In this document: positions 9,112 through 18,771 of the stretch, in pieces
Numbering within the stretch: position 1 is the first letter of the stretch
How the letters are laid out: each line of letters begins with the position of its first letter
Origin: Bacteroides_E sp964583185
GTDB taxonomy: Bacteria; Bacteroidota; Bacteroidia; Bacteroidales; Bacteroidaceae
Assembly: GCA_964583185.1 (NCBI GenBank)
Contig: CAZOVL010000004.1
Coordinates: forward strand, 1 to 64,000
Length of the DNA: 64,000 bases
Direction of reading: 5' to 3'
The notes under the pieces: model-generated
Database searches by the model: none
Told to the model about the DNA's origin: nothing
The model's input: the letters and a program-made list of their open reading frames with translations, nothing else
Translations under genes and position numbers: made by a program

Positions 9112-10035
9112 ATGAGTGAAGAGAGAAAATACTTAGTAATAGGTGCCGGTGGGGTGGGTGCTAATGTGGCAGGCTTTCTGGCAAAGGCAGGAAAATCGGT
9201 TTCTCTCATAGCCCGTGGACAAAATTTATCGATGATACAAAGTCAAGGCTTGCTTTTGAAGTCTGACTTGTTGGGGGAAACTCGCATTAAATCCATTGTT
9301 TCAGTTGCAGAAGAAGACTACAAGGATTCTCCGGATGTGATTTTTCTTTGTGTTAAAAGCTATGGGTTAACCGGTATTATTCCTTTGTTGAAGCGTGTTG
9401 CTACGGAAGATACTCTTATCATACCTTTATTGAATGGTTTCCGTGTGGGACAAGCTTTTCAGAAGAAACTAACTAAAGGCGTAGTCTTAGAGGGGTGTAT
9501 ATATATTTTAGGAACCTTGTTAGAACCTGGAGTAGTACGTCAGCAGAATTCTATTTTTCGCATTGTGTTTGGCTTTTCTGAAAATGTATCTCAACAATAT
9601 ATCACAGAACTGGAAGCTATCCGACAAGATTTAGTGGACAGTGGAATAAAAGCCACTCTTTCTGATGATATTGAGCGTGATACATTTATGAAATGGGCTT
9701 TCATCTCTGCAACAGCTTTAGTAGGAGCTTATTTTGATGTCCCTATGGGAGAAATACAAAAAGAAGGAGAGCCTCGAAGTTGTTTTATCTCTTTATTACA
9801 AGAGTGTGAAACCTTGGCTAAAGCAATGGCGATCAATTTAAACAAAGGGCTTGTTGAGGCTAATCTACAGGTTTTAGATAAGACTGCGATTGATGCCACT
9901 TCTTCTCTTCAAAAAGATTTAAAGAAAGGAAAAAACTCTGAGATAGAAGAGCTCCTATTTAAAATGATTATATTAGGCGATCAATACAATGTTTCAATGG
10001 CTACCTATAAAAACTTAAGCCAAAAATTTAAGTGA
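9112..10035 (+). CDS. panE: 2-dehydropantoate 2-reductase (ketopantoate reductase)
   Basis: 307 residues with an N-terminal NADPH Rossmann motif (VIGAGGVGANVAGFLAKAG), the nucleotide-contacting VFLCVKSYGL and LLNGF, and a C-terminal ApbA_C helical domain (MKWAFISATALVGAYF). It reduces ketopantoate to pantoate in pantothenate/CoA synthesis. It lies 18 bp after ychF and overlaps or abuts lgt. Some ApbA/PanE paralogues act on other ketoacids; this looks like an ordinary member, and coaD, a later CoA-pathway gene, lies at 22.7 kb. Confidence 0.88.
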   Translation: MSEERKYLVIGAGGVGANVAGFLAKAGKSVSLIARGQNLSMIQSQGLLLKSDLLGETRIKSIVSVAEEDYKDSPDVIFLCVKSYGLTGIIPLLKRVATEDTLIIPLLNGFRVGQAFQKKLTKGVVLEGCIYILGTLLEPGVVRQQNSIFRIVFGFSENVSQQYITELEAIRQDLVDSGIKATLSDDIERDTFMKWAFISATALVGAYFDVPMGEIQKEGEPRSCFISLLQECETLAKAMAINLNKGLVEANLQVLDKTAIDATSSLQKDLKKGKNSEIEELLFKMIILGDQYNVSMATYKNLSQKFK

Positions 10036-10040
10036 AAAAT

Positions 10041-10874
10041 ATGAATACATTACTTGTTATAAATTGGAATCCTGATCCTGAACTATTTAGAATACTGGGT
10101 TTTCCCATTCGTTATTATGGTTTGCTTTGGGTAGCTGGTCTAGTTCTGGCTTATTTTGTTGTTCGCTATCAGTACCGGGACAAAAAGATTCCTGAGGCTC
10201 TTTTTGATCCACTCTTTCTTTACTGTTTTTTAGGAGTTTTAATCGGTGCCCGTCTAGGACATTGTCTCTTTTATGAGCCTGAATACTATTTACAGAATTG
10301 GACAACCTTTGTGGAGATGATTCTTCCCATTCGTAAAATTCCAAACGAAGGTTGGAAATTAGTGGGTTATTCCGGTTTAGCTAGTCATGGAGGAGTATTG
10401 GGTATGCTTATTGGCTTTTGGTTTTATTGTCGTAAAACCAAATTGAAGTATATTGATGTTCTGGATATGATAGCTGTTGCTGCACCCTTAACCTCTTTTT
10501 TCATTCGTATGGCTAATTTGATGAATTCGGAAATCATAGGAAAAGCAACCGATGTACCCTGGGCTTTTGTTTTTCATCGTATTGATGAGGTTCCCCGACA
10601 CCCTGCACAGCTTTACGAGGCTTTGGCTTATCTATTGCTTTTCTTTGTAATGGTTATTCTATATAAGAAGTTTAGTAAGAAATTAAAACAGGGTTTCTTC
10701 TTTGGACTTTGTTTGGCTTATATTTTTACGTTCCGCTTCTTTATTGAATTCTTAAAAGAAAATCAGGTAGACTTTGAAGCTGGAATGACTTTGAATATGG
10801 GACAATGGTTAAGTGTACCTTTAATTATTATCGGGTTCTATTTTATGCTCCGGCCCGTTAAAAAAATTAAATAA
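10041..10874 (+). CDS. lgt: Prolipoprotein diacylglyceryl transferase
   Basis: Polytopic inner-membrane enzyme (277 residues from this ATG; a GTG at 10032 overlapping the panE stop is possible). It transfers diacylglycerol from phosphatidylglycerol to the lipobox cysteine of pre-lipoproteins. Visible signatures are the early WNPDPELFRILGFPIRYYGLLW, LIGARLGHCLFYEP, GYSGLASHGGVLG with the essential His, the RxxNxxN-type IRMANLMNSEIIGK, and RHPAQLYEAL. It closes the ychF-panE-lgt operon before a strong terminator. The organism's many lipoproteins depend on it. Confidence 0.96.
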   Translation: MNTLLVINWNPDPELFRILGFPIRYYGLLWVAGLVLAYFVVRYQYRDKKIPEALFDPLFLYCFLGVLIGARLGHCLFYEPEYYLQNWTTFVEMILPIRKIPNEGWKLVGYSGLASHGGVLGMLIGFWFYCRKTKLKYIDVLDMIAVAAPLTSFFIRMANLMNSEIIGKATDVPWAFVFHRIDEVPRHPAQLYEALAYLLLFFVMVILYKKFSKKLKQGFFFGLCLAYIFTFRFFIEFLKENQVDFEAGMTLNMGQWLSVPLIIIGFYFMLRPVKKIK

Positions 10875-10915
10875 AAAAAACACCGATGCATACTGTATGC
10901 ATCGGTGTTTTTTTT
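10873..10915. terminator. Bidirectional intrinsic terminator
   Basis: Near-perfect inverted repeat: ACACCGATGCATAC and GTATGCATCGGTGT around one T, flanked by eight A and eight T. It serves lgt (rightward) and the DUF4332 gene (leftward). Confidence 0.92.
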
Positions 10916-10931
10916 AAGTTATCTATTCTTT

Positions 10932-11345
10932 TTAGTAAGTCATCATAGGAGGTAACTCCTTAGCTTGATCAATCATTTTTTGGAGTTCTTTTACCGCAGG
11001 AACTCTTCCGGCTATTCTCTTTCCTCCGGCTTCGTTAACCTCAACCAATTTAGCGTATAGGTTCTCAGCATTTCTTAATTTGAACTCTTTCACTGTATCT
11101 ACCCCACCTGCTTCAAGTAGCTCTGCAAACTGTCCGGCTATACCTTTAATTCTGAATAAGTCAGCGTGATTAGTCCAGGTAAGGATTAAAGATTCTGATA
11201 TGCCTGTTTCTTTAGCTACTTCTTCTCTGCCTTTTTTTGAAGCACATCTTTCTAATAATTTCTCAGTAGTAGTGATTCCTACCGCTTTTAGTTTTTCTCC
11301 ATACGAAGGACCAATACCTTCAATTTGTTCAATTCCGTATGCCAT
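10932..11345 (-). CDS. DUF4332 helix-hairpin-helix protein
   Basis: Small cytoplasmic protein of 137 residues. Two helix-hairpin-helix motifs are visible: IEQIEGIGPSYGEKLKAVGI (about 5-24) and LFRIKGIAGQFAELLEAGGV (about 62-81), the pattern of DUF4332. HhH motifs usually bind DNA backbone non-specifically, but no function is established for this family. It is a single gene with its own promoter box and terminator, next to mutS on the same strand; whether it has to do with repair is unknown. Confidence 0.85.
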   Translation of the reverse strand: MAYGIEQIEGIGPSYGEKLKAVGITTTEKLLERCASKKGREEVAKETGISESLILTWTNHADLFRIKGIAGQFAELLEAGGVDTVKEFKLRNAENLYAKLVEVNEAGGKRIAGRVPAVKELQKMIDQAKELPPMMTY

Positions 11346-11430
11346 AAATTTAAGATTTAATGGGTTTATAAATTAGAATAAATGATTAATAATCAGTATA
11401 TAAACACACAAACGGAAAAAAGGTTTACAG

Positions 11431-11438
11431 CAAATGTA
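11431..11438 (-). promoter_or_regulatory. -7 promoter box for the DUF4332 gene
   Basis: TACATTTG on the minus strand fits TAnnTTTG, 86 bp upstream of the DUF4332 start and just downstream of the mutS stop. Confidence 0.5.
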
Positions 11439-11464
11439 AAATAAATGGCAAAATATGTAAAATA

Positions 11465-14104
11465 TTATTTGCCTGTGACAATGCTTTTTATTTCATTGAG
11501 CTTATTTAAAGCCTCCATAGGGGTTAAATTATTGATGTCTAGCGTTAGAATCTCATCTCGAATCTGGCTTAAGACAGGATCATCCAATTGGAAGAAACTC
11601 AGTTGCATTCCTTCCCTGTTCTCACTTACTTTGGCTAACGGTTTTTCCCCCAGTCCTTGTCTTTGACTACTACCCTCCAGCTCTCGTAGAATATTATTCG
11701 ATCGTTTAACAATACTAGGAGGCATACCCGCCATTTTGGCCACGTGTATACCAAAAGAGTGCTCACTACCACCACGTTCCAGCTTACGAATAAAAATTAC
11801 TTTATTGTTTAACTCTTTCACGGCTACATTGTAATTTTTTATACGGCTAAACGATTTTTCCATCTCATTCAATTCGTGGTAATGTGTAGCAAAAAGAGTT
11901 CTGGCCTTAGCTTCAGGGTGTTCATGGATATATTCCACAATAGCCCAGGCGATGGAGATTCCATCATAAGTTGATGTTCCTCTACCTAGTTCATCAAAAA
12001 GAACCAAACTTCTGGGAGATAGGTTATTTAATATGTTTGATGCTTCATTCATCTCCACCATAAAGGTAGACTCTCCTAACGAAATGTTATCGCTTGCACC
12101 CACTCGTGTGAAAATTTTATCTACCAATCCAATATGTGCACTTTCAGCAGGTACAAAACACCCAATTTGTGCCATTAATGTGATTAATGCGGTTTGACGC
12201 AATAGTGCCGATTTTCCCGACATATTGGGACCTGTGACAATGATGATTTGTTGGTTTGCATCGTCCAGTTTTACGTCATTGGCTACATATTGTTCTCCTA
12301 AAGGCAGTTGTCTTTCTATCACAGGATGCCTTCCCTGACGAATATCTAATGAGATGTCATCACTAATGATGGGGCGAATGTAATTATATTGCTCTGCTAC
12401 ATTGGCAAAGGAGAGTAAACAATCTAAACGAGCAATTTGATTGGCGTTGATTTGTATAGCAGGGATAAACTCATTGATGGACAATACCAGCTTCTCAAAC
12501 AACTGACTCTCTAATGCTAGAATTTTATCTTCAGCCCCTAGAATTTTTTCTTCGTACTCTTTCAGTTCCTGTGTAATGTATCGTTCTGCATTAACCAGTG
12601 TCTGCTTACGAATCCACTCTTGTGGTACTTTATCCTTGTGCAGATTACGTACTTCAATGTAGTAGCCAAAAACATTATTAAAGCCAATTTTCAAACTAGG
12701 AATCTTTGTTTGTTCACTTTCCCGTTCTTGAATTTGAATTAAATAATCTTTCCCGGAATAAGCTATGTTACGTAGGTTGTCTAACTCTTCATTGACCCCA
12801 TTCTGTATAACTCCTCCTTTATTTATAAGTAACGGAGGATCTTCTGTAACCTCTTTGGCAATGCGTTCACGAATGGCTAGACAGAGGTCTATTTTTTCTC
12901 CTATTTTCTGAATATTAAGGTCTTGAGCAGACAAGCAGGCTTCCTTAATGGGCTCAATGGATTCTAAAGCTCTGCGTAATTGGACTATTTCCCTTGGAGA
13001 CACACGACCTGTGGCAACCTTGGATATGATTCTCTCCAAATCACCTATCGGTTTTATCTCCTGTTCAAGAATTTCTTTAAAGTCAGGATGTTTAAAGAAA
13101 TAGTCCACAATATCTAGTCGGTTATTAATAGGAGCTTTATCTTTAAGAGGGAAAACAACCCAGCGTTTCAGTAGGCGAGACCCCATAGGGCAGCTAGTTT
13201 TGTCTATGACTTGTAAAAGACTGCTTCCCCCTTCATTCATACTATTTAATAACTCCAAACTACGAATAGTAAATTTATCCAATCTCACGTAGCGCTCTTC
13301 TTCAATACGAGAGAGGGAGGTGATGTGACCTATTTGTTTGTGTTGTGTAATATCTAAATATTCAAGAATAGCACCCGAAGCAATAATACCACTTTCCAGT
13401 TGTTCTACTCCAAAACCTTTCAGTGTTTTGGTTTCAAAATGGTTAAGTAGTTTCTCTTTAGCTGTAGTCAGTGTGAAAATCCAATCATCCAGCTCAAAAA
13501 TGAAAAAGGAGTCTCCAAACTGCTCTTTGAATGAGCTTCTTTTTCCCCGTTCAATCAGTACTTCTTTAGGAGAGAAATTGGTTAACAATTTGTCAATATA
13601 ATCAAAAGGACCTTCTGCTGTTAAGAACTCTCCGGTTGAGATATCTAAAAAGGAGATACCGCAATGGTTGCGTTCCATATTAACAGCAGCCAGAAAATTA
13701 TTTTCTTTATTATTTAGTATGTTATCATTGATGGATACTCCGGGAGTTACTAGTTCTGTAATGCCTCTTTTAACTAGTTTAGTGGTTGTTTTTGGGTCTT
13801 CTAATTGATCACAAATGGCCACTCTTTTTCCGGATCGGATAAGCTTGGGCAAATAAGTATCTAATGCGTGATGAGGAAATCCCGCCATTTCAACGTATTG
13901 GTTTTTGCCATTGGCTCTGCGTGTTAGGGTAATGCCTAAAATTTCAGCAGCTAATACAGCATCGCTAGAGAACGTTTCATAAAAATCGCCACATCTAAAA
14001 AGCATTAAAGCATCGGGATGGTTGGATTTCAACTTCACAAACTGCTTCATCATAGGGGTGCGTGCAATACTCTTATCAATATTTCCAATTTTCTTCATGC
14101 TCAT
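11465..14104 (-). CDS. mutS: DNA mismatch repair protein MutS
   Basis: About 879 residues, the normal length. The mismatch-recognition wedge is present as DALMLFRCGDFYETFSSDA (Phe and Glu of F-x-E). The ATPase domain has Walker A GPNMSGKS, Walker B LVLFDELGRGTSTYDG and ATHYHELNE, and a C-terminal helix-turn-helix follows. Start choice: an upstream TTG (14128) lies inside the likely -7 box 14126-14133, so the ATG at 14104 (MSMKKIGN) or 14098 (MKKIGN) is favoured. Divergent from leuS. Confidence 0.97.
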   Translation of the reverse strand: MSMKKIGNIDKSIARTPMMKQFVKLKSNHPDALMLFRCGDFYETFSSDAVLAAEILGITLTRRANGKNQYVEMAGFPHHALDTYLPKLIRSGKRVAICDQLEDPKTTTKLVKRGITELVTPGVSINDNILNNKENNFLAAVNMERNHCGISFLDISTGEFLTAEGPFDYIDKLLTNFSPKEVLIERGKRSSFKEQFGDSFFIFELDDWIFTLTTAKEKLLNHFETKTLKGFGVEQLESGIIASGAILEYLDITQHKQIGHITSLSRIEEERYVRLDKFTIRSLELLNSMNEGGSSLLQVIDKTSCPMGSRLLKRWVVFPLKDKAPINNRLDIVDYFFKHPDFKEILEQEIKPIGDLERIISKVATGRVSPREIVQLRRALESIEPIKEACLSAQDLNIQKIGEKIDLCLAIRERIAKEVTEDPPLLINKGGVIQNGVNEELDNLRNIAYSGKDYLIQIQERESEQTKIPSLKIGFNNVFGYYIEVRNLHKDKVPQEWIRKQTLVNAERYITQELKEYEEKILGAEDKILALESQLFEKLVLSINEFIPAIQINANQIARLDCLLSFANVAEQYNYIRPIISDDISLDIRQGRHPVIERQLPLGEQYVANDVKLDDANQQIIIVTGPNMSGKSALLRQTALITLMAQIGCFVPAESAHIGLVDKIFTRVGASDNISLGESTFMVEMNEASNILNNLSPRSLVLFDELGRGTSTYDGISIAWAIVEYIHEHPEAKARTLFATHYHELNEMEKSFSRIKNYNVAVKELNNKVIFIRKLERGGSEHSFGIHVAKMAGMPPSIVKRSNNILRELEGSSQRQGLGEKPLAKVSENREGMQLSFFQLDDPVLSQIRDEILTLDINNLTPMEALNKLNEIKSIVTGK

Positions 14105-14125
14105 TATTTGCTCGTTAGTTTCATA

Positions 14126-14133
14126 CAAAGATA
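14126..14133 (-). promoter_or_regulatory. -7 promoter box for mutS
   Basis: TATCTTTG on the minus strand, 22 bp upstream of the ATG at 14104. It argues against translation starting at the TTG at 14128. Confidence 0.65.
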
Positions 14134-14229
14134 ATCAACCGAATGATAATCTTAAATTCCTTTCTGAAAAATATCAAGGCACATATAACTTCTTCATATA
14201 TTACGCTTTACACTACTAATTCTTTTGAT

Positions 14230-14237
14230 TATCTTTG
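14230..14237 (+). promoter_or_regulatory. -7 promoter box for leuS
   Basis: TATCTTTG, leaving a leader of about 160 nt before leuS. I could not recognise a known RNA structure in that leader. Confidence 0.65.
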
Positions 14238-14404
14238 TGAAACTTGTAGTTTTAGTGGCTGAATGCCCGTATATAAGGCACCTAGCACTTATTTTTAGAG
14301 TGAAACAGAAGTTGTGGAGTTGCTTTACTTCCAAATGAAATTGTAAAAAAAGTGAAGTCATCTCCTGAAAATGTATGCAAAGTAAAAAAACAATCGCAAA
14401 GATT

Positions 14405-17236
14405 ATGGAGTATAATTTTAAGAAAATTGAAGCCAAATGGCAAAATGAATGGGAGAAGCACAAAGTCTATCACGTGGTAGAAAATAATTTAAAAGAGAAA
14501 TACTATGTGCTGAATATGTTTCCTTATCCTTCAGGTGCTGGTCTGCACGTGGGACATCCTCTGGGATATATTGCATCTGATATTTATGCGCGTTATAAGC
14601 GACTTTGTGGCTACAATGTTCTGAATCCTATGGGATATGATGCTTACGGTTTACCTGCTGAACAATATGCAATTCAAACCGGACAACATCCATCCATCAC
14701 AACGAAAGAGAATATTAATCGTTATCGTGAGCAATTAGACCGTATCGGGTTTTCTTTCGATTGGGATCGTGAAATACGTACTTCTGAACCTTCCTATTAC
14801 CATTGGACACAATGGGCTTTCATTAAAATGTTTGAAAGCTTTTATGATTTAGATAAAAAGACAGCTCGTCCCATTACGAAACTAACCGCTCATTTTAGTG
14901 ATTATGGAAGTAAGGGTATTCGTCCTGCCTGCTCTGAAGAGATAGAGTTTACCTCTTTAGAGTGGAATAGAAAAACCGATAAAGAGAAGCAAGAGCTATT
15001 GATGAATTACAGAATGGCCTACTTGGGAGAAAGTATGGTGAACTGGTGTGCTGAATTAGGCACTGTGCTTGCAAATGATGAGGTAGTTGATGGGCTTTCC
15101 GAGCGAGGTGGTTTTCCTGTTGTTCAAAAGAAAATGAAACAATGGTCGCTTCGGGTTTCTGCATATGCCGACCGGTTATTGAGTGGTTTGAGTTTTGTGG
15201 ATTGGAGTGATTCTTTGAAAGAGACACAACGTAATTGGATTGGAAAATCTACCGGAGCAGAAATGGCTTTCCAAGTGAAAGATAGTTCCGAGTCGTTCAC
15301 CATCTTTACAACTCGACCTGATACTATATTTGGTGTTACATTTATGGTATTGGCTCCAGAGAGCGATTTGGTAGACTCTTTGACTCAACCCGACTATAAA
15401 GAAGCGGTTGATGATTATGTTAAAGCAACAAAGAAACGCACAGAAAGAGAGCGTATGATGGATAAGAAGGTTTCCGGTGTTTTTACAGGAAGTTATGCCA
15501 TTAATCCCATTACTCACGAAGCTATACCTGTTTGGGTAAGCGATTATGTATTAGCCGGATATGGAACAGGAGCTATTATGGCTGTTCCGGCACACGATAG
15601 TCGTGACCACGCATTTGCTAAACATTTTGGTTTAGAAATTCGTCCATTAATCGAAGGTATTGACGTTTCTGAAGAAAGCTTCGATGCCATTGAAGGAATA
15701 ATGATAAACTCACCTAAAGAAGGCCTTGAAGGTGCAGGGTTGGTTTTGAATGGATTGACTGTGGATAATGCCATAACAAAAGCCAAGAAATTTATTGCAG
15801 ATGAAAAGCTAGGCAAATTAAAAGTGAACTACCGTTTACGTGATGCTATATTCTCTAGACAGCGTTATTGGGGTGAACCATTCCCTGTGTACTATAAGGA
15901 TGATATGCCTTATATGATTGGGGAGAAAAACTTACCCTTGGAATTACCAGAGGTAGAGAAGTTTTTACCTACTGAGACCGGACAACCTCCTTTGGGACAC
16001 GCTAAGAAATGGGCTTGGGACACAGTCAGTGAGAGTGTGGTTTCGAATGATTTAATTGATAATGAAACGGTTTTTCCCCTAGAGTTAAATACAATGCCTG
16101 GGTTTGCAGGTTCTTCAGCTTATTATCTACATTATATGGACCCCAACAACCCGGATGTGTTGGCCGATCCTGCCAAGGTGAATTATTGGAAAAATGTAGA
16201 TTTATATGTAGGAGGAACGGAACACGCAACCGGACACTTGGTTTATTCCAGATTTTGGAATAAGTTTTTATATGACTTAGGAGTTTCTGTTACTGAAGAA
16301 CCCTTCCAAAAACTAATTAATCAAGGGATGATTCAAGGTAGAAGTAATTTTGTTTATCGAATTAAAGAAACCAATACATTTGTTTCTCACGGATTAAAAG
16401 AAAATTACGATGTGACTCCACTGCACGTGGATGTAAATATTGTATCTAATGACATACTCGATATTAAAGCCTTCAAGGCTTGGCGTCCCGAGTTTAAAAC
16501 AGCTGAATTTATTTTAGAGGGGGATAAATACTACTGTGGATGGGCGGTTGAAAAAATGAGTAAATCCATGTTTAACGTGGTAAATCCCGATGATATTATT
16601 GAAAGCTATGGTGCCGATACACTTCGTATGTATGAAATGTTTTTAGGTCCTTTGGAGCAATCAAAGCCTTGGGACACCAATGGAATCGATGGGGTTTATC
16701 GTTTCTTGCATCGTCTGTGGGGACTGTTTTATAATCGACAAGGTGAATACATTGTTACCGATGAAAAAGCAACACCCGATGAGTTGAAGGCTCTACATAA
16801 AACCATTAAAAAAGTTTCTTATGACATTGAGCACTTTTCGTTTAATACATCCATAAGTGCTTTTATGATTTGTGTAAACGAATTAATGGGACTTAAATGT
16901 AACAAGAAGGAAATATTAAGAGAGTTACTTGTTTTGGTTGCCCCTTTTGCTCCACATATTTGTGAAGAGTTATGGAGTGCCATTGGTGAACAAGAAACCA
17001 TTTGCGATGCAAACTGGCCCAAATATGTTGAGGCTTATTTAGTGGAATCTACCATCAGTTATTCCATTTCATTTAATGGTAAGACTCGTTTTACGATGGA
17101 TTTTGCTGCTGATACTGATTCCAAAGAGATTGAGGCAGTGGTCTTAGCCGATGAGCGGACTAAAAAATGGATGGATGGTAAGGCAGCACGTAAAGTAATT
17201 GTTGTTCCTAAGAAAATCGTTAATATTGTTTTATAG
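14405..17236 (+). CDS. leuS: Leucyl-tRNA synthetase
   Basis: Class I aminoacyl-tRNA synthetase of 943 residues from the ATG at 14405; an earlier in-frame ATG at 14375 would add ten residues not typical of the family. The HIGH signature is PYPSGAGLHVGHPLGY, the CP1 editing domain has TTRPDTIFG and GYGTGAIMAVPAHDSRD, KMSKS is VEKMSKSMFNV, and the anticodon-binding and C-terminal domains follow. First gene of a likely operon leuS-yitT-rdgB-dipeptidase. Confidence 0.97.
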   Translation: MEYNFKKIEAKWQNEWEKHKVYHVVENNLKEKYYVLNMFPYPSGAGLHVGHPLGYIASDIYARYKRLCGYNVLNPMGYDAYGLPAEQYAIQTGQHPSITTKENINRYREQLDRIGFSFDWDREIRTSEPSYYHWTQWAFIKMFESFYDLDKKTARPITKLTAHFSDYGSKGIRPACSEEIEFTSLEWNRKTDKEKQELLMNYRMAYLGESMVNWCAELGTVLANDEVVDGLSERGGFPVVQKKMKQWSLRVSAYADRLLSGLSFVDWSDSLKETQRNWIGKSTGAEMAFQVKDSSESFTIFTTRPDTIFGVTFMVLAPESDLVDSLTQPDYKEAVDDYVKATKKRTERERMMDKKVSGVFTGSYAINPITHEAIPVWVSDYVLAGYGTGAIMAVPAHDSRDHAFAKHFGLEIRPLIEGIDVSEESFDAIEGIMINSPKEGLEGAGLVLNGLTVDNAITKAKKFIADEKLGKLKVNYRLRDAIFSRQRYWGEPFPVYYKDDMPYMIGEKNLPLELPEVEKFLPTETGQPPLGHAKKWAWDTVSESVVSNDLIDNETVFPLELNTMPGFAGSSAYYLHYMDPNNPDVLADPAKVNYWKNVDLYVGGTEHATGHLVYSRFWNKFLYDLGVSVTEEPFQKLINQGMIQGRSNFVYRIKETNTFVSHGLKENYDVTPLHVDVNIVSNDILDIKAFKAWRPEFKTAEFILEGDKYYCGWAVEKMSKSMFNVVNPDDIIESYGADTLRMYEMFLGPLEQSKPWDTNGIDGVYRFLHRLWGLFYNRQGEYIVTDEKATPDELKALHKTIKKVSYDIEHFSFNTSISAFMICVNELMGLKCNKKEILRELLVLVAPFAPHICEELWSAIGEQETICDANWPKYVEAYLVESTISYSISFNGKTRFTMDFAADTDSKEIEAVVLADERTKKWMDGKAARKVIVVPKKIVNIVL

Positions 17237-17260
17237 CATAGCAACAAATAAAGTAATGAT

Positions 17261-18178
17261 ATGAATGAAGTAGTAAAGGTGGATTATAAAAGGGAGATAA
17301 AGGATTATTTAACCATTACCCTAGGAGTAATGTGCTATGCCTTCGCTTGGTCTGCCTTTTTGCTTCCTTATCAAATTACGACCGGTGGAGTGGTGGGTAT
17401 TTCATCTATTGTTTATTATTCGATAGGAGTTCCCATTCAATATACCAATCTGATTATTAATATCGGATTGATGGTTTTTGCTTTTCGGATATTAGGTCTT
17501 AATTTTACCATACGAACTTCGTATGGTATATTGAGCTTAACCTTTTTTCTTTGGCTTTTCCAAAAGCTGATAATGAATCCTGATAACACTTTTCCACAGG
17601 TTTTAGGCGAAGGACAGGAGTTTATGGCTTGTATTATAGGAGCTGCTGTTTGTGGTATGGGGTTAGGTCTTGTTTTTAATAGCAGTGGAAGTACAGGAGG
17701 AACCGATATTGTAGCGGCTATAGTAAATAAATACAGAGATATTACTCTCGGAAGAACCATAATGTATTGCGATATCATCATTGTGTCTTCTTCTTATATC
17801 ATTTTTGAAGATTGGAGACGTGTTATTTTTGGTTTTGTTACTTTATTCATTGCAAACTTTGTATTGGATTGGGTTGTAAATAGTGCACGTCAATCCGTTC
17901 AGTTTTTTATTTTTTCCAAACATTATGAAATCATAGCCGAAGAAATCCAAAATGTGATGCGTAGGGGAGTTACTGTTCTTTCAGGAAAAGGATGGTACAG
18001 TAAAGAAGAGGTAAAAATCTTATTTGTTTTAGCTAAAAAAAGTCAATCTGTTGAGATCTTTCGATTGATTAAAGATATTGACCCCGATGCTTTTATTTCA
18101 CAGAGTGAGGTTATTGGGGTTTATGGAAAAGGTTTTGATAAAATCAAAGTCCGATCTAAAAAACGGAGCATAGAGTGA
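17261..18178 (+). CDS. YitT family membrane protein (DUF161/DUF2179)
   Basis: 305 residues with five or six transmembrane helices in the first 200 (FAWSAFLLPYQITTGGVVGI, GLMVFAFRILGLNF, GAAVCGMGLGLVFNSSGSTGGTDIVAAIV) and a C-terminal cytoplasmic DUF2179 domain (QNVMRRGVTVLSGKGWYSKEEVKILFVL) related to cyclic-nucleotide or PII-like folds. Family function is not established. It lies 24 bp after leuS and 1 bp before rdgB. A 23-bp perfect inverted repeat lies inside the coding region at 17506-17528. Confidence 0.88.
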   Translation: MNEVVKVDYKREIKDYLTITLGVMCYAFAWSAFLLPYQITTGGVVGISSIVYYSIGVPIQYTNLIINIGLMVFAFRILGLNFTIRTSYGILSLTFFLWLFQKLIMNPDNTFPQVLGEGQEFMACIIGAAVCGMGLGLVFNSSGSTGGTDIVAAIVNKYRDITLGRTIMYCDIIIVSSSYIIFEDWRRVIFGFVTLFIANFVLDWVVNSARQSVQFFIFSKHYEIIAEEIQNVMRRGVTVLSGKGWYSKEEVKILFVLAKKSQSVEIFRLIKDIDPDAFISQSEVIGVYGKGFDKIKVRSKKRSIE

Positions 18179-18179
18179 T

Positions 18180-18770
18180 ATGGAGTTAATTTTTGCAACG
18201 CACAATAAACATAAGTTAGAAGAGGTAAAACATATTCTAAATCATAAGGTTGATTTACTGAGCTTAACCGATGTCTCTTGCTTTGAAGAGATTCCTGAAA
18301 ATGAAGAAACATTAGAAGGGAATGCTATTTACAAGGCGCAATATATACACAATAAGTTCCAACGGAACTGCTTTTCCGATGACACCGGATTAGAGGTTGT
18401 TGCTTTAAATGGCGCCCCGGGTGTCTATTCGGCTCGCTATGGTGGTGAAGGCCATAACGACGAACTGAATAGAGCAAAACTATTAAATGATTTAAAAAAC
18501 AAAGAAGACCGGTCGGCACAATTTCGAACAGTCGTTGCATTGTTCTGGGAAGGCTCCATGCATCTTTTTGAAGGAATTATTGAGGGGGAAATTAGCTTTG
18601 AAGAGCGGGGAACCAATGGTTTTGGTTACGATTCCCTGTTTGTACCCAAAGGATATAATAGAACTTTTGCCCAGATGACCGAAGAGGAAAAGAATGGCAT
18701 AAGTCATAGAGGAAGAGCTATTGAAAAACTCTCTTTATTTATTGATAAGCAAATGGGAAGTGTTGACTAA
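18180..18770 (+). CDS. rdgB: Non-canonical purine NTP pyrophosphatase (RdgB/HAM1)
   Basis: 196 residues. The N-terminal FATHNKHKLEEVKHIL is the T/SxxxxK substrate motif. CFSDDTGLEVVALNGAPGVYSARYGG is the catalytic signature, and FGYDSLFVP, TFAQM and ISHRGRAIEKL close the active site. It hydrolyses ITP, dITP and XTP to monophosphates to keep deaminated purines out of nucleic acids. It starts 1 bp after yitT; the next gene starts 1 bp after its stop. Confidence 0.96.
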   Translation: MELIFATHNKHKLEEVKHILNHKVDLLSLTDVSCFEEIPENEETLEGNAIYKAQYIHNKFQRNCFSDDTGLEVVALNGAPGVYSARYGGEGHNDELNRAKLLNDLKNKEDRSAQFRTVVALFWEGSMHLFEGIIEGEISFEERGTNGFGYDSLFVPKGYNRTFAQMTEEEKNGISHRGRAIEKLSLFIDKQMGSVD

Positions 18771-18771
18771 G

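Noticed and set aside
11465..14128. mutS starting at TTG 14128
   Set aside because: This codon lies in the TATCTTTG promoter box; ATG 14104 or 14098 is downstream and family-typical.
17506..17528. loxP-like recombination site
   Set aside because: It shares the letters TTCGTAT/ATACGAA with loxP but has no 8-bp spacer, no second site and no recombinase nearby; kept only as a palindrome.
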